Part shown: piece after piece, positions 1 through 12,489 of the stretch | Layout of the letters: each line of letters begins with the position of its first letter | Position numbering within the stretch: position 1 is the stretch's first letter | Assembly: GCF_035594125.1 (NCBI RefSeq) | Contig: NW_026973735.1 | Coordinates: 235,001-299,000 of the forward strand | Source: Scylla paramamosain | Lineage: Eukaryota; Arthropoda; Malacostraca; Decapoda; Portunidae | DNA: 64,000 bases | Direction: 5' to 3' | Translations under genes and position numbers: made by a program | Notes under the pieces: generated by a model | Databases searched by the model: none | What the model saw: the letters and a program-made list of their open reading frames with translations, nothing else | Told to the model about the DNA's origin: nothing

Positions 1-800
1 GCTGAAATGAGAAAGGTGAGGTCGAGGCGAGTAGATGAGGGAGTGAGGAGGATGGTAAGGGCCGAGATGAGGGGATTAGGTGAGGTAAATGTAGATAAAT
101 TGTGTAGATATTTCGTAGATAAAGTTCATACAGGTCAGTTAGCAAATATCCCTATAGGGCAATAAGATCACAGAAGAATGACTCAAAATGGATGACTGCT
201 AGGTTAAAACATTATATAGGGCGTAAGAGAAGTATATATAAGAGATTAAGGGCAGGTGAAGAAGTTTTAAGGTCACAGTATAATGAATTAGTTAGAACAG
301 TCAGGAAGTTAACGAGGAAAGCTAAGAGCAGTTATGAATTAAAGGTAGCCAGCCAGGCGAAGACGGATCCCAAGGTACTTTATCAGGTATACAGGACGAA
401 GAATAAGGATACTATAGGTCCATTAAAGGCAGCAGATGGGGAGCTGGTTAGTTCTGGGGAGGAAATTAGTAAACTTCTGAATGAGTATTTATTAACTGTC
501 TTAACCCAGGAAAACATGCAGGATATGCCAGATAGTGAACAGGTGTTTAGAGCAGATGAGTATGAGAACCTGACATATTTCCATAACTAGGGAGATAGTG
601 GAACAGGAGATAGATAGGCGAAAAAAGTTCAAGACACCAGGACCTGATGAAATACGAGTATATCCCAGAGTACTTAAGGAATGCAAACAGGTTATTAGTG
701 AGCCGTTAGTTTCTGTCTTTAGGAAATCACGGAGTCAGGTGAGCTACCAGTAATGTGGAGGCAGGCTAATGTAGTACCCATCTTTAAATAAATAATAAAT
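1..800 (+). pseudogene. CR1-clade LINE fragment (endonuclease-RT linker and start of RT), broken
   Basis: A relic of a CR1-type non-LTR retrotransposon polyprotein. The readable part at 192-590 contains the basic linker before the reverse transcriptase (HYIGRKRSIYKRLRAGEE, then a run ending YRTKNKDTIGPLKAADGELV and LLNEYLLTVLT), which in CR1 joins the endonuclease to RT. A stop follows, and a different frame from about 590 continues with FKTPGPDEIRVYPRVLKEC, the conserved start of the RT fingers, then with a second shift near 735 into a version of the 'W+ANV+PIFK' block. Similarity ends at an A/T-rich run near 790. The palm motifs are absent, so it cannot be active. The left end lies outside the window. 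The family is recognised from memory of CR1 proteins, not from a search. Confidence 0.75.
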
Positions 801-2079
801 GATTGGCACCTCGAGGCACCGTGGGAAAGAAAATGGGAATAATTTACTCGATTTAGTGAGGCTCCCCCTTAAAACTCCCGGGACGGAAAGAAAAACGTCA
901 GCTATTTCAGAGTATTAGAAGGGAAACTCGCGTAAAATATCTTCTATTGAAATGTAATGCATTATTATGTTCAATATTGGTAGGGAGAATTAATATAATT
1001 TACTTGCCCTTAAAACTTCCCTGGAAAACCAATGGAGGGTTAATTTTCCGCCTAAAATAGATAATTAATTTATTTGGATTCCTTTTGAGCTATCGCAGTC
1101 GAGAAAATGGATGGATATTTGAATAATTATAAGGAACCTTACAGGAATGTCAGCCGTAGTCTTCTGTTTGGTGAATTTAAATTGCAGATCGTGGGATGTC
1201 GCGCCAGCCACAGCCAGGAGGCGCAAATCGGGGCAGAGAGAGGTGGTGTATTGCGAACGGGTCCTCTTCCCCATCCATGCTCCGTGTACACCTACAGCAA
1301 TACTAAACAATTTAGACTGTTTGATCGCAGCATTGAAGGAAAAAAGTTAGTGCTATGAAGGTGCATGTGTGTCAGCTCGTGCCACCACCCATGACTCAGG
1401 AAGTACAAGCAAAAACACTTGACTGAAACGAGCATTTAATGAAATGGGGTGAAGCTAATGGAATAAATACCATTAAAACTGCTCCTGCATTCATACTTAG
1501 CACAGGTGAGGTTGATGATGTGTGCTTTGACATGGAAAAAAATTCCCACCAGAACTGAATAGGCTGGTTGTAATCAAGCTACTGAGCACCATTAAAAAGC
1601 AACACCCACACTTCTGTCTTTGCACACACTGGGAAGAAGTCAAGAAAAATATTAATGAAAAAAATATTAACACACATAAAGCACAACGAAAGGAAAAAAA
1701 AGGTCCGTGGATTGCGACAACTCCACACTGGGAACCAGAGCACCTGCTGAGAACGCTGAGCACCGCCCATTATCCCAAGAACGTCAGGCTGCCTCAGGCA
1801 TTCACATCAGGCCAAGTCAACAAGGCAGATCATACGCTCGCAACGCCTCTACTCACAGAGCTCCCCAGGGCTCCCTCACTACCTCCCAGCCCCGCCCTGC
1901 ATTCCAACGACGAGCCCCTTTCTATTATAAACCCAGCAGGCCAGCGACAAGAGGGAGCAAGACATGATGGGGTAACGAGGAGGGCGCCCCTACTACCAGT
2001 ACATACATACACAGCGGCGGCGAGGCGGTGTATGTATCTATGTATTTATGTATGTGTATGTATCTATGTAAAGAATGTC
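801..2079. other. Unassigned AT-rich to GC-mixed intergenic DNA
   Basis: I see no convincing gene. Short open frames at 1065-1358 and 1707-1967 lack recognisable domains and are not conserved in composition. A TATAA-like string occurs near 1924-1930, followed by a GC-richer stretch, and a small inverted repeat of the type ACATACATACAC / GTGTATGTAT lies around 2001-2040, running into a TATG-rich microsatellite. The TATA-like string has no gene behind it except the decayed LINE. Confidence 0.5.
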
Positions 2080-4224
2080 TTAACACTCAATATCATTAAC
2101 TTGAACGTCCCCAAACAAGTGGACATTGAAGATTTCTGGAAGCAGCCAGCCATAATAATTGGTTGCATGTACCCACACCGTAAAGCCTCTGCCACTGCTT
2201 TTGAATGCATACAAGACATGTTTAGATTAATTAGTACGAAGAATAAGACATTCTTTATACTGTGTGATTTCAATGACAACTTACTTGTTGGTAATAGCAA
2301 GATATCTAAGATCATAAAGAGCAGCAAGTTAACTCAAGTAAATGATAAACCAACGAGGGTTACGCCAACATCTTCAACTCTTTATCAGATCTTGCTATTA
2401 CTAACAAGCCCGACACTGTATGCTCCTGTGATGCTGTGCCACAACAGATTGCTGATCATCACCTCACAAGTATTATGACAGATATCAGCAAACCTAAGAG
2501 ATCGCCAGCTATTCCAACATTTCCACACGTTGGTCATCATACCAAAGAGAAATTTTGTTTTAGGCTTCTTCAGAAGACGCACAATTTTCATATGATTTTA
2601 AGTACAGACGACGTAAATACGCATGTAGATATTTTTAACGCAAATTTTATTAACTGTTTAAATGAATGTGCCCCTTGTTACTAAAGAAATCACAAGACCA
2701 TTTGCACCATGGACGAGCAACTCAATCCAGGAAGCTATGAATATTGGAAATATTACTCGAGCAAAACTAAAATACGATGGGCATAACGCTCATCTGCAAC
2801 AACAATACAAACAGGAAAACAAACCAGTTAAAACCCTCATTGGTGAGTGCAAAGCAAAATATTATCACGATGACTTTCTCAACAATAAAGGCAGCATTTC
2901 AAAAAACATGGAAAACTATTACAAAAACAGTCCCTAACACTAAAAACATTTCCATTACCTCTAATTTTGATAATGTACTCGACAAAGCCAAGGAATTTAA
3001 TTCTTATTTTGCTAATGTTGGTAAGAATTCATATACTAAAACTCAGAAGCTCATCCACTGTGAAAATGTGCAATATTCTATCTGTGAGAATGTAGCCTCT
3101 GGGATGAGTGGTGAGGACAGCACCTTCAGGCCTCAACCAGCACACACTGACACTGTTATCCTCATGATAAAAGACATGAACGAAACCAGTTCTGTTTGCA
3201 GTGATGGCATTCCCAAGAAATTTACAAAGGATGCTCTTTCTATAATAGCCTTGAATAATCACTACCTCAGTAGTTACAGGCGTCTTTCCCACAGCCTGGA
3301 AACATGACCTTGTAATCCCCATTTTTAAGAGCGGAGACTCGAGCGACCCAAGCAATTTTCGGTCAATTTCACTCTTACCCATTGTCTCTAAAATACTAGA
3401 AAAAGTACTTGCTAATCAGGTAATTAAATTTCTGGAACTTAATCACTTGCTATCTAACTCACAACACGGATTTCGGCCAAAACTATCAACAGAAACTGCT
3501 CTCTCTACTATCACTGATAAAATATGTGACAACATGGACCAACAGAAAGTAACAATCTTGACTTTGTGTGATCTGTCGAAAGCCTTTGACAGTGTTAGCC
3601 ACGAGACTCTTCTAAGTAAATGCATTAAGCTCAATACAGACAACGTCTGGTTTAACAGTTACATGAAAGACAGAACACAGTCGGTACGCTTGAGCAACAC
3701 AGTCTAATAATCTAAATGTAGACTACGAGGTTCCACGAGGCTCAGTGTTAGGCTCCATTCTGTTCTCGATTTACGTTAATGACCTAGATGACAAATTAAA
3801 CGTGTGCTCACTAATCCAGTGTGCTGATGATACCCAGTTTGTACAGGCTGACACTGTCAATAATCTCAGGGACCTCATCTCTAAAATTGAAGACACACTA
3901 CACAATGTGAAGCAGTATTTTCTTAGTAATGGTCTTATGCTAAATCTAAAAAAAAACACAATGTATCTTTATTGGCAACAGGCAAATTCTATTACGTATT
4001 CCCCCAAACACATTCATTAACTGTGAAGGCAACCATATCCACCCGGTGACGCATGTGAAGAACCTGGCCGTTTATTTCCACAGATACATTCTTCTCCATG
4101 TACACATCACCGAACTTTATAAGAAAATCATGGGAATACTGATGTATAGCAACAGAATGAGTGACAATTTTCATAAACCAACTAGGGTATTAATTGTAGA
4201 GTCTGTGGTCCTCAGCCTAACAAA
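2080..4224 (+). pseudogene. Decayed CR1/Daphne-group LINE, 5' part (EN and RT), split by a nested LINE
   Basis: Reading across at least five frame changes gives a contiguous EN-RT polyprotein. The end of the endonuclease is at about 2140-2480 (IIIGCMYPHRKASATAFE, then CDFNDN where GDFN is expected, then DKPTRVTPTSSTL). A linker with KAKYYHDDF lies near 2850. The RT follows at about 3150-4220: SDGIPKKF, a block at 3310-3380 reading like VIPIFKSGDSSDPSNFRSIS, QHGFRPKLSTETAL, LSKAFDSVSHETLL, a PRGSVLGSILFSIYVNDL block and CADDTQF, where the catalytic box should be F/Y-ADD. The glycine loss in GDFN, the CADD change and the frame breaks show it is dead. It stops abruptly inside the post-RT region after LTNY and resumes beyond the inverted LINE at about 7385. 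The C-terminal type suggests a jockey-superfamily lineage without RNase H; the exact clade is unassigned. Confidence 0.85.
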
Positions 4225-7200
4225 TTATTATTATTATTATTTTTTTTTTTTATGTAGGAAGGATACTGGCCAAGGGCAACAAAAATCTAATAAAGAAAAA
4301 TGCCCACTGAAATGCCAGTCCCTAAAAGGGTCAAAGCAGTGGTCAAAAATTGGTGGATAAGTGTCTTGAAACCTCCCTCTTGAAGGAATTCAAGTCATAG
4401 GAAGGTGGAAATACAGAAGCAGGCAAGGAGTTCCAGAGTTTACCAGAGAAAGGGATGAATGATTGAGAATACTGGTTAACTCTTGCGTTAGAGAGGTGGA
4501 CAGAATAGGGGTGAGAGAAAGAAGAAAGTCTTGTGCAGCGAGGCCGCGGAAGGAGGGGAGGCATGCAGTTAGCAAGATCAGAAGAGCAGTTAGCATGAAA
4601 ATAACGGTAGAAGACAGCTAGAGATGCAACATTGCGGCGGTGAGAGAGAGGCTGAAGACAGTCAGTTAGAGGAGAGGAGTTGATGAGACGAAAAGCTTTT
4701 GATTCCACCCTGTCTAGAACAGCAGTATGAGTGGAACCCCCCCAGACATGTGAAGCATACTCCATACATAGACGGATAAGGCCCTTGTACAGAGTTAGCA
4801 GCTGGGGGGATGAGAAAAACTGGCGGAGACGTCTCAGAACACCTAACTTCATAGAAGCTGTTTTAGCTAGAGATGAGATGTGAAGTTTCCAGTTCAGATT
4901 ATAAGTAAAGGACAGACCGAGGATGTTCAGTGTAGAAGAGGGGGACAGTTGAGTGTCATTGAAGAAGAGGGGATAGTTGTCTGGAAGATTGTGTCGAGTT
5001 GATAGATGGAGGAATTGAGTTTTTGAGGCATTGAACAATACCAAGTTTGCTCTGCCCCAATCAGAAATTTTAGAAAGATCAGAAGTCAGGCGTTCTGTGG
5101 CTTCCCTGCGTGATATGTTTACCTCCTGAAGGGTTGGACGTCTATGAAAAGACGTGGAAAAGTGCAGGGTGGTATCATCAGCATAAGAGTGGATAGGACA
5201 AGAAGTTTGGTTTAGAAGATCATTAATGAATAATAAGAAGAGAGTGGGTGACAGGACAGAACCCTGAGGAACACCACTGTTAATAGATTTAGGAGAAGAA
5301 CAGTGACCGTCTACCACAGCAGCAATAGAACGGTCAGAAAGGAAACTTGAGATGAAGTTACAGAGAGAAGGATAGAAACCGTAGGAGGGTAGTTTGGAAA
5401 TCAAAGCTTTGTGCCAGACTCTATCAAAGGCTTTTGATATGTCCAAGGCAACAGCAAAAGTTTCACCAAAGTCTCTAAAAGAGGATGACCAAGACTCAGT
5501 AAGGAAAGCCAGAAGATCACCAGTAGAGCGGCCTTGACGGAACCCATACTGGCGATCAGATAGAAGGTTGTGAAGTGATAGATGTTTAAGAATCTTCCTG
5601 TTGAGGATAGATTCAAAAACTTTAGATAAGCAGGAAATTAAAGCAATAGGACGGTAGTTTGAGGGATTAGAGCTGTCACCCTTTTTAGGAACAGGTTGAA
5701 TGTAGGCAAACTTCCAGCAAGAAGGAAAGGTAGATGTTGACAGACAGAGCTGAAAGAGTTTGACTAGGCAAGGTGCAAGCACGGAGGCACAGTTTCGGAG
5801 AACAATAGGAGGGACCCCATCAAGTCCATAAGCCTTCTGAGGGTTTAGGCCAGCGAGGGCATGGAAAACATCATTACGAAGAATTTTAATACGAGGCATG
5901 AAGTAGTCAGAGGGTGGAGGAGAGGGAGGAACAAGCCCAGAATCGTCCAAGGTAGAGTTTTTAGCAAAGGTTTGAGCAAAGAGTTCAGCTTTAGAAATAG
6001 ATGTGATAGCAGTGGTGCCATCTGGTTGAAATAGAGGAGGGAAAGAAGAAGAAGCAAAGTTATTGGAGATATTTTTGGCTAGATGCCAGAAATCACGAGG
6101 GGAGTTAGATCTAGAAAGGTTTTGACATTTTCTGTTAATGAAGGAGTTTTTGGCTAGTTGGAGAACAGACTTGGCATGGTTCCGGGCAGAAATATAAAGT
6201 GCATGAGATTCTGGTGAAGGAAGGCTTAAGTACCTTTTGTGGGCCACCTCTCTATCATGTATAGCACGAGAACAAGCTGTGTTAAACCAAGGTTTAGAAG
6301 GTTTAGGACGAGAAAAAGAGTGAGGAATGTACGCCTCCATGCCAGACACTATCACCTCTGTTATGCGTTCAGCACACAAAGACGGGTCTCTGACACGGAA
6401 GCAGTAGTCATTCCAAGGAAAATCAGCAAAATACCGCCTCAGGTCCCCCCAACTAGCAGAGGCAAAACGCCAGAGGCACCTTCGCTTAGGGGGATCCTGA
6501 GGAGGGATTGGAGTGATAGGACAAGATAAAGATATGAGATTGTGATCGGAGGAGCCCAACGGAGAAGAAAGGGTGACAGCATAAGCAGAAGGATTAGAGG
6601 TCAGGAAAAGGTCAAGAATGTTGGGCGTATCTCCAAGACGGTCAGGAATACGAGTAGGGTGTTGCACCAATTGCTCTAGGTCATGGAGGATAGCAAAGTT
6701 GTAGGCTAGTTCACCAGGATGGTCAGTGAAGGGAGAGGAAAGCCAAAGCTGGTGGTGAACATTGAAGTCTCCAAGAATGGAGATCTCTGCAAAAGGGAAG
6801 AGGGTCAGAATGTGCTCCACTTTGGAAGTTAAGTAGTCAAAGAATTTCTTATAGTCAGAGGAGTTAGGAGAGAGGTATACAGCACAGATAAATTTAGTAT
6901 GAGAATGACTCTGTAGTCGTAGCCAGATGGTGGAAAACTCGGAAGATTCAAGAGCGTGGGCACGAGAGCAGGTTAAGTCATTGCGCACATAAACGCAGCA
7001 TCCAGCTTTGGGTCGAAAATGAGGATAGAGAAAGTAGGAGGGAACAGAAAAGGGGCTACTGTCAGTTGCCTCAGACACCTGAGTTTCAGTGAAGAAAAGA
7101 AGATGAGGTTTAGAAGAGGAGAAGTGGTGTTCTACAGATTGAAAATTAGATCTTAGACCGCGAATGTTGCAGAAGTTAATGAAGAAAAAGTTGAGGGGGG

Positions 7201-7380
7201 TGTCAAGACACTTAGGGTCGTCGACGGAAAGGCAGTCCGACCTGGGGACATTTATGGTCCCCTCCCCAGATGGGGACTCCGAGGCTGGTGTAGGAGTCGC
7301 CATGATTTTAAAATTTTTTGAGTGAAGGGTGTGTGTGTTATTAGGTGCTTGTAGTTTTGTGTGGAGGAAGAGAGTTGTCT
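4225..7380 (-). mobile_element. Non-LTR retrotransposon (LINE) with intact EN-RT ORF, nested insertion
   Basis: The insertion interrupts an older LINE on the opposite strand. Its 3' end is at the left. On the minus strand the element finishes with CCTACAT, an A run of about 12, and five TAA units at 4225-4252. A 3' UTR of about 90 nt lies before the tail. The right (5') boundary is near 7380, where the reading frame of the host element resumes (SIWGSTNKT). Only about 70 nt precede the ATG, so either the family has one ORF or this copy has lost an upstream ORF1 by 5' truncation. I could not find a clear target-site duplication at the two junctions. Related copies are at 22934, 34410, 53433 and 60783. 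Confidence 0.85.
4343..7303 (-). CDS. LINE polyprotein: AP-like endonuclease plus reverse transcriptase, 986 codons, intact
   Basis: It encodes the nicking endonuclease and the reverse transcriptase that carry out target-primed reverse transcription. I chose the ATG at 7303 ([10 protein letters not shown]) because the 44 codons upstream read through the junction into the host element. Endonuclease, residues ~35-260: NIRGLRSN (46-53), TE (72-73), [10 protein letters not shown] (178-187), SDHN (252-255), all intact. RT, about 480-740: [41 protein letters not shown] (621-631), [10 protein letters not shown] (677-686) and the catalytic YADD (707-710). The C-terminal region ends with [20 protein letters not shown] and FKREVSRHL, as in CR1-group elements; no RNase H is seen. 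No stop or frameshift occurs, so it may be recent and possibly competent, but expression cannot be judged. Confidence 0.9.
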   Translation of the reverse strand: MATPTPASESPSGEGTINVPRSDCLSVDDPKCLDTPLNFFFINFCNIRGLRSNFQSVEHHFSSSKPHLLFFTETQVSEATDSSPFSVPSYFLYPHFRPKAGCCVYVRNDLTCSRAHALESSEFSTIWLRLQSHSHTKFICAVYLSPNSSDYKKFFDYLTSKVEHILTLFPFAEISILGDFNVHHQLWLSSPFTDHPGELAYNFAILHDLEQLVQHPTRIPDRLGDTPNILDLFLTSNPSAYAVTLSSPLGSSDHNLISLSCPITPIPPQDPPKRRCLWRFASASWGDLRRYFADFPWNDYCFRVRDPSLCAERITEVIVSGMEAYIPHSFSRPKPSKPWFNTACSRAIHDREVAHKRYLSLPSPESHALYISARNHAKSVLQLAKNSFINRKCQNLSRSNSPRDFWHLAKNISNNFASSSFPPLFQPDGTTAITSISKAELFAQTFAKNSTLDDSGLVPPSPPPSDYFMPRIKILRNDVFHALAGLNPQKAYGLDGVPPIVLRNCASVLAPCLVKLFQLCLSTSTFPSCWKFAYIQPVPKKGDSSNPSNYRPIALISCLSKVFESILNRKILKHLSLHNLLSDRQYGFRQGRSTGDLLAFLTESWSSSFRDFGETFAVALDISKAFDRVWHKALISKLPSYGFYPSLCNFISSFLSDRSIAAVVDGHCSSPKSINSGVPQGSVLSPTLFLLFINDLLNQTSCPIHSYADDTTLHFSTSFHRRPTLQEVNISRREATERLTSDLSKISDWGRANLVLFNASKTQFLHLSTRHNLPDNYPLFFNDTQLSPSSTLNILGLSFTYNLNWKLHISSLAKTASMKLGVLRRLRQFFSSPQLLTLYKGLIRLCMEYASHVWGGSTHTAVLDRVESKAFRLINSSPLTDCLQPLSHRRNVASLAVFYRYFHANCSSDLANCMPPLLPRPRCTRLSSFSHPYSVHLSNARVNQYSQSFIPFSGKLWNSLPASVFPPSYDLNSFKREVSRHLSTNF

Positions 7381-7384
7381 TTAG

Positions 7385-7918
7385 TATATGGGGCTCCACA
7401 AATAAAACTGCTTCTAAACATACAAAAAATTGCAAAAATTTAGCAGTTAAAGTAGCTACTGGGGGACGCAGAAAATATGATCACGTCACTCCCGTATTTA
7501 AAGATCTACAATGGATGACAGTAAAAGACAAGCACACTTTTGAAAAATGTACAACAATGTATAAAGTTGTATATGGATTATATCCTGAATGGCACATGAA
7601 ATATCCCAGTGTCATGGAAAAAACAAGCAGCACAACAAGGCAGCTCAGTGACTTGTACACACCCAAAGCCAGCACTGACTCAGGGGCGAGGGCCACTGCT
7701 GTGTCAGGGCACAAACTTTGGAATAATCTGCCCTCTTCTGTCAACAACTCGGGGAGCCTGCAAACCTTTAAATCTAAATTGAAATATTTTTATCTTAGAT
7801 CATCTTGTATCTTAGGTAGGTCCTTTTATTTTAGGCACCTCGTTCTTTTTTTTATTTTTTTTTATTTTGCACCTTATTTAAGAATAACTAAGAATAACCA
7901 TGTTACATGGAAATATAA
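7385..7918 (+). pseudogene. Decayed CR1/Daphne-group LINE, 3' part
   Basis: Continuation of the element cut at 4224. The frame reads [89 protein letters not shown] and stays open across about 140 codons, better preserved than the 5' part. The 3' UTR runs to about 7918 and passes directly into an ATT microsatellite, which therefore probably began as the element's own tail. The open frame also runs through that microsatellite to 8201, but that extension is not part of the protein. Confidence 0.85.
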
Positions 7919-8835
<917 letters not shown>

Positions 8836-9574
8836 AATAGGTACACATTAAACACCCAAACTCTGGTAGGTACAGGGTACGAGAAAGATTTAGGAGTTAT
8901 AGTTAGCTCTGAACTCCGTCTAGGGAAACAATGCATAGAAGCCAGAAACAAGGCAAATAGGGTACTAGGATTCATTTTTAGGAGTGTTAAAAGTAGAAGG
9001 CCGGAGGTAATATTAAAGTTATACTTGGCGCTGGTCAGACCTCATCTAGACTACGCTGTGCAGTTCTGGTCCCCACATTACAGGAAAGATATAGGTCTAT
9101 TAGAATCAGTACAGAGGAGAATGACTAAAAGGATACAGGGGATGAGGAGTATTCCTTACGAAGCGAGGTTGAAGCGGTTAAATTTACATTCTCTAGAGAG
9201 ACGTAGGTTAAGAGGGGACCTGATAGAGGTCTTTAAGTGGTATAAGGGTTATAACAAGGGAGATGTAAGCAAAATTCTTAGGATCAGCAACCAGGGTAGA
9301 ACAAGAAATAACGGGTTCAAGCTTGAAAAATTTAGGTTTAGGAAGGAGATAGGAAAAAATTGGTTCTCGAATAGAGTGGTAGATGAGTGGAACGGACTCA
9401 GTAATCATGTAGTTAGTGCTAGGACACTAGAGAGCTTTAAGAGAAGATTAGACAAGTTTATGGATGGGGATGATAGGTGGAAATAGGTAGGAGTGTTTCA
9501 TACAGGGACTGCCACGTGTAAGCCTGGTCGCTTCTTGCAGCTTCCCTTATTTCTTATGTTCTTATGTTCTTATG
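8836..9574 (+). mobile_element. CR1 LINE, 5'-truncated 3' end with octamer tail
   Basis: An open frame continues to the stop at 9484-9486 with a typical CR1 C-terminus: EKDLGVIVSSELRLGKQC, LALVRPHLDYAVQFWSPH, LLESVQRRMTKRIQGM, IPYEARLKRLNLHSLERRRL, RGDLIEVFKWYKGYNKGD, FRKEIGKNWFSNRVVDEWN, SFKRRLDKFMDGDDRW. The part before about 8836 is GGAA-rich flank, so the ATG at 8776 is not the true start. The 3' UTR ends with three perfect copies of TTCTTATG at 9551-9574. CR1 elements end in short tandem octamers instead of poly(A), which supports the assignment. The palm domain with the catalytic aspartates is missing, so the copy is dead, but its frame is intact, which suggests a fairly recent insertion. 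Confidence 0.9.
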
Positions 9575-9933
9575 AAATGAAGGAAGTAATTAGGGAAGGA
9601 TGAAGGAATGAGAGAGAAATGGAAAATAAGTTGGAAAGGAATGGAGGAAAGAGAAAAAAAAGGCAAATGAAATAAAGGAGGAAAGGAGAGAATGAGACGG
9701 AGGGAAAAGAAAGAAGGTAATAAGGAAAGGAATTAGTGATGAGAACAAAGGCAGGAAGGAGGAAGAGAAAGATGGAGAGAGGAATGGAAGAAAAGTTAAA
9801 AAGGAAGGCGGAAAAAGAGAATGGCGAATGAAAGGAAGAGGGGAAGGAAGGAATGACACAGAGGGGAGACGAAGGAAAATAATCATTGAAAAGAAAGGAC
9901 GGATGGAAGAAGAGAAGGATTTTGAGGAGAGGA

Positions 9934-10018
<85 letters not shown>

Positions 10019-10020
10019 AG
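9575..10020. repeat. Purine-rich tract with (GA)n and G run
   Basis: 9575-9936 is almost pure purine on this strand (GGAAGGAA-like, degenerate). It is followed by GA units at 9937-10008 and a G10 run at 10009-10018. The long frames on the minus strand here are low-complexity Ser/Leu/Phe readings and not genes. Confidence 0.95.
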
Positions 10021-10233
10021 GGAGAGGGGAAGGTTTCAACACTAAGGAAACAAACATGAATTGCAATGAGGGTTCCTTCGCTTATCGGTAAAACGGGATT
10101 CGTGTTTCCTTAATTTCTCATTGAATTTCATAATGGTCGGCTTTTGCTTCGCCTTGCCGCTCACGACACGCGATCAGCGAGACTCAGGCGTGCCGAGTGA
10201 AGATTTGTGTTCAGTTTATCGATGACGTTTTTT
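10021..10233. other. Unique sequence, no gene seen
   Basis: About 210 bp of mixed composition between the GA tract and the telomere-like block. I see no coding or RNA signal. Confidence 0.5.
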
Positions 10234-10620
10234 AATTAACCTAACCTGAACTGAACAAAACTAAACTATCCTGATCTAATCTAACTTAATATAAACTGAA
10301 CTAACCCAAACTATCCTGATTTAACATAAATTAACCTAACCTAACCTAACCAAACCTGACTTGAGCTGACCTGACCTCACCTTAATTAACCTAACCTAAT
10401 CAACCTACCCTAACTTAACCTAACCTGACCCAATGTATCTTAATCTAACTTAACCTACCTGACCTTAATTAACGTAACCTAACCTAACCAGCCTAACTTA
10501 ACCTAAAATATCCTAACTTAACCTACCTGACCTTAATTAACCTAACCTAACCTAACCTAATCATCCTAACTTAATCTAACCTAACCTAACGTATCCTAAT
10601 CTAACCTAACTTAACCTACC
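10234..10620. repeat. Degenerate interstitial telomere-like repeat (CCTAA)n
   Basis: About 390 bp made mainly of AACCT/CCTAA pentamers with many substitutions (CTGAC, CTTAA, CAACC). The arthropod telomere repeat is TTAGG, whose complement is CCTAA, so this reads as an old interstitial telomeric block on the minus strand. A longer motif beginning ACCTTAATTAAC recurs at about 10462 and 10530, with a close variant (CACCTTAATTAAC) at 10379; the spacings of 83 and 68 bp show secondary duplication. Flanks on both sides are non-telomeric. Confidence 0.85.
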
Positions 10621-11414
10621 CATCATTATGACTTGTTGCTTATTGTTACTCAGATTTTTATGATACTTTCTCTTTTCATTTCCTTTTATTTGATTTGCTT
10701 CTTATTTAGGCTGAGGTACATTAATTCACGCCATAACGCATGAGGCACGGAATGTTTTGCTGGCCTGGAGCGTGGCAGCGGGAGTGCCAGAGGGCCAGTG
10801 GACGCAGCCACGGGTGCCAATACCTTCCCTCACAAGTATCGCTGGCGCTGACAACATCTGAGCATTGTACGAGTTTTTATCTTGCATTTCTTACCCTCGC
10901 TTCTGTCCGTACCAGCCACAGCGCTCCCCTCAGTCCTTCCCCTCTCCCCATCACCCTCTTCCCCTCACCTCGCCGCCTTACCACTGTCCACGACTCAGCT
11001 CTCCCCTCACCTCTCTCCAACTCCAGCTCTCCCCTCCCCTGTATCCCCTGTCACTGTTCCTGCCTACCCCTCTCCTCTCCCATGTCCCCTCCCCACTTCT
11101 CGTACTACCTACATTCTCCCGTATCCAGCTCTTCCCCTCATCTCTCTCCCATAGCCTCCCCTATCCTGCTACTAACCTTTTCTACCCATCTCTCCCCTCA
11201 CCTCTCTTTCTACTACCTACCTCTTCCCATTTCCAGCTCTCCCCTCTCCCCTCAAAGGACAAAAAATGGAAAACAGTGTCCCACGCAATATGTCTGTCTA
11301 TAATTGGATCGAACACTTTTCCCTCTCTTTCGAATTTCTGTTCTTTAAATCCTTTACCTACCGGCGCTCTTAAATATTTAACGACTGTATGCGTGTATTC
11401 AGGAGATGTCTAAT

Positions 11415-11493
<79 letters not shown>
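10621..11493. repeat. Pyrimidine-rich region ending in (CT)n
   Basis: 10910-11260 is CCCCTC/CTCTCC-rich. It creates overlapping open frames (10740-11413) with Ser/Pro/Leu-only protein, which I do not accept as genes. Pure CT units occupy 11414-11493. Confidence 0.9.
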
Positions 11494-11497
<4 letters not shown>

Positions 11498-11796
11498 TTC
11501 ATTTGTTCTCACCTTTACTTATCATCACTGGGAGGAAGGAATAAAAATCATAGGGTATTTACTTTCGTCCTTTCTGGGCATTCCTTTGTCATTTCACGCA
11601 CTCCCACACACTCACTCACTTCCTGGCCAAGTAACTGTCTGTGTCATTCATTCTACCTCATATTGTCTTCCTCCTTTCATGTATATTTCTCTTTGCTCTT
11701 TATGATATTCCTTGTAGTTCATTATTTCTTAAAACGTATTATTAAGTGTTTGTGTTATTCGCTGTTGGTATTATTTTCCTTTCCTTTCTCAGCATG

Positions 11797-11861
<65 letters not shown>

Positions 11862-12489
11862 GCGTATGTTATTACTTGATTTTTTTTTCTTTTTTTTAGG
11901 TATATTTTTTACCCTCACTGGTTATGCCATTGCTTATTTATTTATTTTTTTTCTTCCTCTTTTGGTTTTGTTTTTTAGTATTCTTCACGTATTTTTTTTT
12001 TTATCCACATTTTGTTATTCCATGTTTTTTTCTCTCTCTCTCTCATACTCACGTGTCATTATCTGCTCATGCATACACAGAAAAACTAAATAAGCAAAAA
12101 ATCCAGGTTTTTAATAAATTGTCGCTTCCTTCACTGAACTGTACGTATCTTTCATTAATAGTTATCCAAGAAGAGAGAATACCAGCTAAAAATTTACACT
12201 TTTTATTGACTTTCCTTTTGCTTAATTTGTTGTCTGCATCCTTGACTTCCTTTCCTCAATTGTTTGAGTGTGAATGGCAATGTGACGCTTCATATCTCAA
12301 TTCAGTATTCCTAGAGGGCTTTAGTGAGCAAATATAAACAGGTTGAAGTTTCTCTTACTCCTTTTGTTCCGTGGTCTCTTGAAATTATGCTGTAAACTTT
12401 TGAAAATTTGAATCAGCCTAGTCTATTTTGTGAAACTTGAGAAGGAAATAATAGTCTGTAAATAATCTCTGAAAATTACATTACTTAAT
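11494..12489. repeat. AT-rich intergenic DNA with (ATT)n
   Basis: (ATT)n at about 11798-11857 is the only ordered element. The rest is T-rich unique sequence with short frames of Phe/Leu composition and no domain. Confidence 0.9.

Noticed and set aside
4222..7390. Target-site duplication for the nested LINE
   Set aside because: No matching direct repeat longer than a few bases between the left (CCTAACAAATT) and right (TTGTCTTTAG) flanks.
10740..11413. Overlapping plus-strand ORFs of 187 and 182 codons
   Set aside because: Composition is almost only Ser/Pro/Leu/His from a CCCTCT tract; two frames look equally open.
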